From assembly GCA_964573775.1 (NCBI GenBank), contig CAZNKU010000001.1:41989-105988 (forward strand): a stretch of 64,000 bases of DNA, written 5' to 3'. Shown here in pieces: positions 58,401-64,000 of this stretch. The notes under the pieces were generated by a model, which was not told the DNA's origin, ran no database searches, and saw only the letters and a list, made by a program, of their open reading frames with translations. The position numbers and the translations under genes were made by a program. The number at the start of each line of letters is the position of its first letter. Positions within the stretch are counted from its first letter, which is position 1. This DNA comes from CAZNKU01 sp964573775. Lineage in GTDB: Bacteria; Bacillota; Clostridia; Monoglobales; Firm-18.

Positions 58401-59759
58401 TTATGCAAAAGGAAATTTCATTCCCTTTGGACCACCTTTAAACTTCTTCATCATTTTCTTTGCACCTTTACTGTTAAGCTGTTTAAACATTTTCTGCATT
58501 TGTTCAAACTGTTTAAGCAAAACATTGACCTGTGCAATATTAGTACCGCTACCCTCAGCAATTCTGCGTTTTCTGCTGGAATTAATAATTGAAGGATTAG
58601 CACGCTCTTTTTTAGTCATACTTTTAATAATAGCTTCAACTCTGTCAAGCTTTCTTTCATCAATATCAGCACTTTCCAAAGCTTTAGAATCAACCCCAGG
58701 CATCATACCCAAAAGGTTTTTGATTGGCCCCATTTTCTTAACCTGTTGCATCTGATTGAGAAAATCATCAAGGTCAAACTGCTGTTTACGCATTTTTTCC
58801 TCAAGTTCTTTTGCCTGTTTTTCATCAAACATCTGCTCGGCTTTTTCGATAAGTGACAAAACATCGCCCATACCAAGAATTCTGGACGCCATTCTATCGG
58901 GATAAAAAGGTTCAAAGTCATCAAACTTTTCTCCTGTACAAACAAACTTAATGGGTTTTTGAGTAACACAACGAACAGACAACGCTGCACCACCACGTGC
59001 ATCACCGTCTAGCTTTGACAGAATTACACCGTCAATTTCAAGCTGTTTATTAAAAGTATCTGCAACCTGTGTTGCATCCTGACCTGTCATTGCATCAACA
59101 ACAAGCAAGGTTTCGTTAATGTCAATACTATTTTTAATATTACGAAGTTCACCCATAAGTTCTTCATCAATATGAAGACGACCTGCTGTATCTATAATAA
59201 CAATGTCATTACCATATTTTTTTGCGTGTTCAATAGCTTTTTTTGAAATGTCAACAGGATTTTTATTACCATCAATGGTAAATACCGGAACATCTACTTT
59301 TCCGCCGACTACCTGCAACTGCTGAATAGCTGCAGGACGATATACATCGCACGCAACAAGAAGCGGTCTTCTTCCCTTGCCTTTAAACATCTTTGCAAGC
59401 TTACCGGCAGTTGTAGTTTTGCCGGCACCCTGAAGACCTGTCATCATTATAACTGACGGTGGGTTGTTAGAAAGATTAATTTTGCTGTTTTCAACACCCA
59501 TCAGGTTTATTAGTTCTTCATTTACTATCTTTACAATCTGTTGACCGGGAGTCAGTGATTCTAAAACATCAGCCCCGCTTGCTCTTTCAGTAACAGTAGA
59601 TATAAATTCCTTAACAACTTTAAAGTTAACATCAGCTTCCAAGAGAGCAAATTTTATTTCACGCATTCCTTCTTTTAAATCCGATTGCGTAATTTTACCC
59701 TTACCACGCAATTTTTTAAACGCATTTTGTAATTTCTCGGTAAGATTATCGAAAGCCAT
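58401..59759 (-). CDS. ffh: Signal recognition particle protein Ffh
   Basis: A 452-residue SRP GTPase that binds 4.5S/6S RNA and signal peptides for co-translational targeting. N domain, then G domain with G1 'GLQGAGKTTTAGKLA' (about 107-121), 'DTAGRLHID' and 'SKLDGDARGGAALS', then a Met-rich M domain with 'RIAEGSGTNIAQVNVLLKQFEQM' (about 403-425). ATG 59759 (MAFDNLTEKLQ) matches the family; the ATG at 59780 would add seven residues. It follows ylxM by 62 bases. Confidence 0.96.
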   Translation of the reverse strand: MAFDNLTEKLQNAFKKLRGKGKITQSDLKEGMREIKFALLEADVNFKVVKEFISTVTERASGADVLESLTPGQQIVKIVNEELINLMGVENSKINLSNNPPSVIMMTGLQGAGKTTTAGKLAKMFKGKGRRPLLVACDVYRPAAIQQLQVVGGKVDVPVFTIDGNKNPVDISKKAIEHAKKYGNDIVIIDTAGRLHIDEELMGELRNIKNSIDINETLLVVDAMTGQDATQVADTFNKQLEIDGVILSKLDGDARGGAALSVRCVTQKPIKFVCTGEKFDDFEPFYPDRMASRILGMGDVLSLIEKAEQMFDEKQAKELEEKMRKQQFDLDDFLNQMQQVKKMGPIKNLLGMMPGVDSKALESADIDERKLDRVEAIIKSMTKKERANPSIINSSRKRRIAEGSGTNIAQVNVLLKQFEQMQKMFKQLNSKGAKKMMKKFKGGPKGMKFPFA

Positions 59760-59821
59760 AAAACCACACCTACCTTTCATATCATATTAAATTGCCAATA
59801 TACAGTAGGCAAGATTGCAAT

Positions 59822-60181
59822 TTAGTCATCTATACCATCAAGTAATGACTTTATATTTCTAATATGTTCCATTACCCACGGTAATGTAGAAGCAGATTCA
59901 TTTTCCTGCATTTCTGCTATTTCCCTGGAAATGCCCGTAACAGCATTCATAATTTTGTTATGCTTTTCAACCAAATGAAGTTTATCTTCCATATCTATGA
60001 GAATATTCTCGGCACGCTTGATGTTGTCACGCACACCTTGTCTTGTAATGTTAAGGTGTTCACTGATTTCAGCAAGAGATAAATCTTCATTATAATACAA
60101 ATCAACAACTTCTATTTGCTTTTCGGTAAGGATGTTGCGATAAAAATCGAAAAGCATTATTATATCCAAATTCTTACTCAT
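59822..60181 (-). CDS. ylxM: YlxM/p13-like DNA-binding protein, SRP operon
   Basis: A 119-residue helix-turn-helix protein encoded next to ffh in Firmicutes; in relatives it interacts with the SRP system and modulates Ffh activity. 'LTEKQIEVVDLYYNEDLSLAEISEHLNITRQGVRDNIKRAENIL' (about 18-60) is a sigma-70 region 4-like HTH. A coiled-coil-prone tail follows. AAGGAG precedes the ATG. It is the first gene of the run ending at leuS and has a perfect-consensus promoter containing a palindrome. Confidence 0.92.
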   Translation of the reverse strand: MSKNLDIIMLFDFYRNILTEKQIEVVDLYYNEDLSLAEISEHLNITRQGVRDNIKRAENILIDMEDKLHLVEKHNKIMNAVTGISREIAEMQENESASTLPWVMEHIRNIKSLLDGIDD

Positions 60182-60216
60182 AACAATTTCTCCTTGTAAA
60201 GCAAATCACTTTACAT

Positions 60217-60245
60217 ATTATACACTAAATATAGTGTTGTGTCAA
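60217..60245 (-). promoter_or_regulatory. Promoter of the ylxM-ffh-...-leuS run
   Basis: On the minus strand a perfect TTGACA (60245-60240), a 17-base spacer and a perfect TATAAT (60222-60217), about 36 bases before the ylxM start. Full consensus, fitting an operon of essential translation genes. Confidence 0.85.
60222..60237 (-). promoter_or_regulatory. NrdR-box-like palindrome between -35 and -10
   Basis: The minus-strand sequence ACACTATATTTAGTGT is a 6-4-6 inverted repeat lying in the promoter spacer. It fits the NrdR box as I recall it (acaCwAtATaTwGtgt) at all but one weakly conserved position. NrdR sites usually come in pairs; a convincing second box was not found, so the call is tentative. 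Confidence 0.5.
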
Positions 60246-60296
60246 GACATATTTGTAATTATTTTGTTTTTTTTAAAAATTTAATGTTTATAGTTA

Positions 60297-62987
60297 TTAC
60301 TGTTCGTTATTTAAAATATTTTCAATATTACTTATATAGTAATCAAGTTCATCCATACTTCTTCCAAAAGCTTCCCAATCTCCGTCGCCGGAATGTTTTT
60401 TTGCATTATTATAACTTTCAATCAGGTTATTCAGATAGTTGTTAAGTGAAAGCGGTTGTGTCTGTTCTTCGGTTTGCCCTGAAGAAACGGTATACCCAAA
60501 CAATTTTTCAAGACATTTATCTATGGTTGTTTCGGATACAACAACATCATTATATGTCATAACAATTCTGGCAATTTGTGGCAATGAACTGCCATCAACA
60601 CCGGAAGTTATATAAATAGGTTCAACATATAAAAGGTTATTCTCAACCGGAACAACCAACAGGTTTCCCCTTATAACTGAAGATCCGGAACTTTCCCACA
60701 GTGATATATCCTTTGAAATATTTGCATCACTGTCTATTCTGTTTTCAATCTGATAAGGTCCGGATATATTTTCTGATTGACTAAAATTATAAACTATCAT
60801 TTGCCCATAATTTTCACCGGTACACCTTACAGCAACCCAGGAAATCATATTATCTTTATTAGACAATGTATATGGAATCATCAGTACAAGTTCCGTAGTT
60901 CCTTGTTCCACACTCATGTAATTATAATACGGTTTAACAGGTTGTGTAACATTTTCTGATGTTTTCTCATTAGCAAATGCCCACACGCCTTTTTTCTGAT
61001 AAAAATCCGAGGCATTATCAATATGATATTTCTGCATTATAGTTGCCTGAACATTGAAAATATCCATTGGATACCTTATGTGTTCTTTAAGACTTTCAGG
61101 AAAATCAGTTTTTTCAAACAAACCAGGATAAATCTTTGCATATGACATTATAATCGGATCACTTTTATCGATAATATAAAATTTAACAGTTCCCTGATAT
61201 GCATCTATAACCACTTTAACTGAATTCCTGATATAGTTATAATCATCTGTATACTGGGAATACGGATAATATTCCGAAGTTGTATATGCATCTATTATCC
61301 ACTTCAGACTACCGTCATCATCTATAACGATTGTAGGGTCATTATCAAAAGTTAAAAAAGGTGCAATCTTTTCTACTCTTTCAATAATATTTGTATTTAA
61401 AAGAATCTTACTATCATTTGTAATCTGATTAGAAATCAACAAGTTAAAATCTGTTTTTTCAACAGAAAAAACCAATCTGTTAAACAAGTTAAGCTTAACA
61501 CCTGAATTACCATTATAACGGTACCCATCTGTTTGAAGATCGTCACTTTCCCCATCTTTCGTACCAACAATTACATAATCATTTTTGGTTTCACCGTAAT
61601 ATATTCTCGGTTCTTTAACATCCAGTTCCTCATATTGAGAAATAATCGGAATGTCTTTAACAATAAATTCAGGTTGACCAAGTTCGTTAACAGTATTCAT
61701 TTTATTTATTACAACGCCCATACCATGAGTATATCTCATTTTTGTATTGATATAGGTTTTAGCAGATTCATCAAGCTTTTCCGTATTTATTTCACGAGCC
61801 GCAATAGAAACAGCTGTCGGCTGACCATTTAATGAATACGTCACAACATCGGTATCTGAAAATGAATAATATGTTTTCAAACTTTGAAGCTGATTTAAAA
61901 TATTAACAGTCTGATCAAAATCATTAATTCGTATATTTTCAATCGTACCAAGATTACTTATTATCTTTTCTTCATCAAGATCATGCTTTATTTCATAATC
62001 ATATTCCAGTACTGCATCAAGATTGTATGCCATCTTTGTTGCATCAATATTGTACTGAAAATAATTTTTTTGAACAGCCATTTCATTTGGTTTAACTACA
62101 GTGACATTTACAATATTTGCAATCAATGATACCACAACAAATAATATCGGGTAGACCAATACCGTAACAATTGCTTGTTTAAATTTCTTTTTTAAAACAA
62201 ACAATGTGGTTACAATAACAACCGCAATTAATACAAATGGTATAATATTATAAAACGGCAGCCAAACCTTTAATGAAGTATAATCGGCACCTACAAAGCC
62301 GTTAGCAGAATCAAAAAGAATATCCTCACGAATAAATTTATAAGCTATTGCCTTGATAATAAAAAATATCATTATAAGACATATACCGTGAGTAATTACA
62401 CCTTTCTCCTTAATAAGCTTTTTCATATTGTAAAAATCAAATTTCCCATAGAAAAAAACATATAAAAAGGCAGTAATAAAGAACATAAAACCACTGAAAT
62501 AAGAAAACGCATTAGTAATAGAAATATAAAAAGGTCTCTGAAAAATATAATAACCTATGTCATTATGAAATACAGGGTCAGCACTGCCAAAGGAAACACT
62601 GTTTAAAAACGGCATTATAGTTTTTGAAACAGCATTTCCTGAAATGACAGAAAAAATCATTGCAATAACTATTCCGGATATTATTGAATAGATTTTTTTA
62701 TTTAAAACGCCAATACCAGAAAAGTATATATCTATAGCTAATAAATTCTTTTTTACAATGTAAAAGTTAGCATATATCAAAAGTAAAAACATCAACAAAA
62801 GCACAATAAACGTCAGTGTATTTACAAAAAAATCAATCCAAAAAACATTTGTATACTGCTCACCTATTTCAAGATACTCAATATATTCAACATATATTCC
62901 GCTGAACAATAAAGCAACACATACAAAAACAAAAACAGCTAAAATTGTCCCAATCATAAGGATACGTTTTTTTGTCAAATAAAACAC
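60297..62987 (-). CDS. UPF0182-family large membrane protein
   Basis: An 896-residue protein of unknown function. Seven or so transmembrane helices lie in the first 300 residues (for example 'ILMIGTILAVFVFVCVALLFSGIYV', about 9-33). The rest is a large soluble domain, probably outside, with family motifs 'MAYNLDAVLEYDYE', 'TKMRYTHGMGVVINKMNTV' and 'KWIIDAYTTSEYYPYSQ'. The C-terminal 50 residues form a helical region. The start lies 12 bases after ftsY, so the two are probably co-transcribed. Its place between ftsY and ylxM-ffh is unusual. Confidence 0.9.
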   Translation of the reverse strand: MFYLTKKRILMIGTILAVFVFVCVALLFSGIYVEYIEYLEIGEQYTNVFWIDFFVNTLTFIVLLLMFLLLIYANFYIVKKNLLAIDIYFSGIGVLNKKIYSIISGIVIAMIFSVISGNAVSKTIMPFLNSVSFGSADPVFHNDIGYYIFQRPFYISITNAFSYFSGFMFFITAFLYVFFYGKFDFYNMKKLIKEKGVITHGICLIMIFFIIKAIAYKFIREDILFDSANGFVGADYTSLKVWLPFYNIIPFVLIAVVIVTTLFVLKKKFKQAIVTVLVYPILFVVVSLIANIVNVTVVKPNEMAVQKNYFQYNIDATKMAYNLDAVLEYDYEIKHDLDEEKIISNLGTIENIRINDFDQTVNILNQLQSLKTYYSFSDTDVVTYSLNGQPTAVSIAAREINTEKLDESAKTYINTKMRYTHGMGVVINKMNTVNELGQPEFIVKDIPIISQYEELDVKEPRIYYGETKNDYVIVGTKDGESDDLQTDGYRYNGNSGVKLNLFNRLVFSVEKTDFNLLISNQITNDSKILLNTNIIERVEKIAPFLTFDNDPTIVIDDDGSLKWIIDAYTTSEYYPYSQYTDDYNYIRNSVKVVIDAYQGTVKFYIIDKSDPIIMSYAKIYPGLFEKTDFPESLKEHIRYPMDIFNVQATIMQKYHIDNASDFYQKKGVWAFANEKTSENVTQPVKPYYNYMSVEQGTTELVLMIPYTLSNKDNMISWVAVRCTGENYGQMIVYNFSQSENISGPYQIENRIDSDANISKDISLWESSGSSVIRGNLLVVPVENNLLYVEPIYITSGVDGSSLPQIARIVMTYNDVVVSETTIDKCLEKLFGYTVSSGQTEEQTQPLSLNNYLNNLIESYNNAKKHSGDGDWEAFGRSMDELDYYISNIENILNNEQ

Positions 62988-62999
62988 CTCGTATTATAA

Positions 63000-63908
63000 T
63001 TATTCAAATAATGCCTTAGCAAAATCACGTGCATTAAAAGGCTGTAGATCATCCATTTTTTCACCGACACCGATAAAACGAACCGGAATTTTTTGTTCTG
63101 ATTTAATGGCTATCACTATACCACCCTTTGCTGTACCGTCAAGTTTGGTAAGTATAATACCTGTAACATCAGAAACCTCACCGAAATTTTTAGCCTGGCT
63201 AAGTGCATTTTGCCCTGTTGTGGCATCCAAAATCAAAAATGACTCTTTTTGTACTTCCGGTAGTTCACGGTCTATTATTTTATGAATTTTAGAAAGCTCT
63301 TCCATAAGATTTTTCTTGTTGTGAAGTCTTCCTGCTGTATCGCAAATTAAAACATCTCCACCTCTTGCTTTTGTAGCGGATATAGCATCATATACAACCG
63401 ATGCAGGGTCACTGCCTTCCTGTTGCTTTATTATATCTACACCAACTCTGTCAGCCCATATCTGAAGCTGGTCTATGGCGGCCGCTCTGAATGTATCTGC
63501 AGCAGCAAGTATTACCTTCTTACCCTGTTCTTTATACATGTGAGCAAGCTTTGCAATCGTTGTGGTTTTTCCAACACCATTAACACCTATAACCAAAATT
63601 ACGGCAGGAGAAGTTTTAATTTCAAAATTATCATCTTCTTCGCTTAAAATATCACCTATAATTTCCTGCAAGGCAGCCTGAATATCAGCAGCTTCAGTAA
63701 TTTTTTCTTCTCGAGTTTTCTGTCGTAATCTTTCAATAATTTCGCCTGAAGTTTCAAAGCCAACATCAGACATAATAAGAACTTCTTCAAGTTCTTCAAA
63801 CAGCGCATCATCTACTTTTTTAAAAATAGATATAACATCCATAGTCCTCTCTGCAATCTGATTTCTTGTTTTTGCAAGACCTTGTTTTAATTTATCAAAA
63901 AAACCCAT
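63000..63908 (-). CDS. ftsY: Signal recognition particle receptor FtsY
   Basis: A 302-residue SRP receptor GTPase that docks ribosome-SRP complexes at the membrane. Short N domain (about 1-85), without the long acidic A domain of E. coli FtsY, then the G domain with 'GVNGVGKTTTIAKLAHMY' (about 113-130), 'AADTFRAAAIDQL', 'DTAGRLHNKKNLMEEL' and 'TKLDGTAKGG' (about 254-263). It ends 'NARDFAKALFE'. AAAGGAT precedes the ATG. It works with Ffh encoded downstream on the same strand. Confidence 0.95.
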   Translation of the reverse strand: MGFFDKLKQGLAKTRNQIAERTMDVISIFKKVDDALFEELEEVLIMSDVGFETSGEIIERLRQKTREEKITEAADIQAALQEIIGDILSEEDDNFEIKTSPAVILVIGVNGVGKTTTIAKLAHMYKEQGKKVILAAADTFRAAAIDQLQIWADRVGVDIIKQQEGSDPASVVYDAISATKARGGDVLICDTAGRLHNKKNLMEELSKIHKIIDRELPEVQKESFLILDATTGQNALSQAKNFGEVSDVTGIILTKLDGTAKGGIVIAIKSEQKIPVRFIGVGEKMDDLQPFNARDFAKALFE

Positions 63909-64000
63909 ATTTATATCCTTTCATTAGCCGAAAGAGAATAATCCGAACCTCGATTTTCAAAGGTGAATTTTCGCTTTCGCTTTGTTAAAATACTCGGCAA
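63909..64000 (-). other. Window edge upstream of ftsY
   Basis: The minus-strand frame read from base 64000 stays open to a TAA two bases ahead of the ftsY ATG. It would be the end of an upstream gene with a basic, Ser-rich tail. It does not look like the C-terminus of SMC, the usual neighbour of ftsY, and 90 bases are too few to decide between coding sequence and leader. The ftsY Shine-Dalgarno lies at its end. Confidence 0.25.

Noticed and set aside
1..64000. CRISPR array, rRNA genes, insertion sequences or toxin-antitoxin pairs
   Set aside because: Read through for regular spaced repeats, rRNA signatures, transposases with terminal repeats and small gene pairs; none was found.

Overview
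The window is a gene-dense, AT-rich stretch of a Gram-positive chromosome. It most likely comes from an anaerobic member of the Clostridia (low-GC Firmicutes), possibly a gut Oscillospirales- or Monoglobales-like lineage. Evidence for this: the murT-gatD lipid II amidation pair, an ispH-ribosomal S1 fusion, mini-RNase III, YlxM-Ffh, YqeK-RsfS, split transketolase, a DUF6062 protein, a biotin-dependent Na+ decarboxylase cluster, SLH-domain surface anchoring, and Gram-positive Shine-Dalgarno sites with frequent TTG/GTG starts. Genus-level placement is inference. No rRNA, CRISPR array, insertion sequence or prophage was seen. The longest gene-free gap is about 180 bp.

Layout. 1-5607 (+): end of an unknown gene, an O-antigen-ligase-type polymerase, a glycosyltransferase, two tandem DUF4330 membrane-anchored proteins, and murT-gatD. 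5588-6325 (-): a Cys/His-rich DUF6062 protein, convergent with gatD. 6405-10222 (+): an 8-oxoguanine glycosylase and glmU-prs-pth. 10326-10567: two tRNA-Ser genes with promoter and terminators. 10642-11577 (-): an EamA exporter. 11715-17586 (+): an rRNA pseudouridine synthase, then a five-gene biotin-dependent carboxyltransferase / sodium-pump cluster. 17659-26731 (+): an RpiR regulator, a BaiN-like flavoprotein, cmk-plsC-ispH/S1, three tandem M42-family genes (the third looks like a dead enzyme) and a tiny Cys-rich protein.

26770-38350 (-): xerC; then, in transcription order, polA-coaE-lytic transglycosylase-M18 aminopeptidase-htpG-copA with almost no gaps; and a Y-family polymerase with YolD. 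38527-44702 (+): mntP, a zur-znuA-znuC-znuB zinc regulon with a Fur-type operator at its promoter, and a large phosphodiester-glycosidase/SLH surface protein. 44739-63908 (-): split transketolase, YitT protein, cysE-cysS-mrnC, a divergent DapF, an SH3-NlpC/P60 wall hydrolase, rsmI, then the conserved translation superoperon ylxM-ffh-rpsP-khpA-rimM-trmD-nadD-yqeK-rsfS-leuS, preceded by a UPF0182 membrane protein and ftsY.

Most of the window is core metabolism and information processing. The less ordinary signals are: the M42 triplet with a predicted pseudoenzyme; the hybrid transcarboxylase/Na+ pump cluster; a DapF homologue with altered active-site motifs; an NrdR-box-like palindrome inside the ylxM-ffh promoter; WalR-type direct repeats upstream of the NlpC/P60 gene; a Zur operator; a hairpin between the Shine-Dalgarno and start codon of the transketolase gene; and a tRNA-Ser with an odd discriminator base. 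All calls are from reading the sequence; no database search was run.
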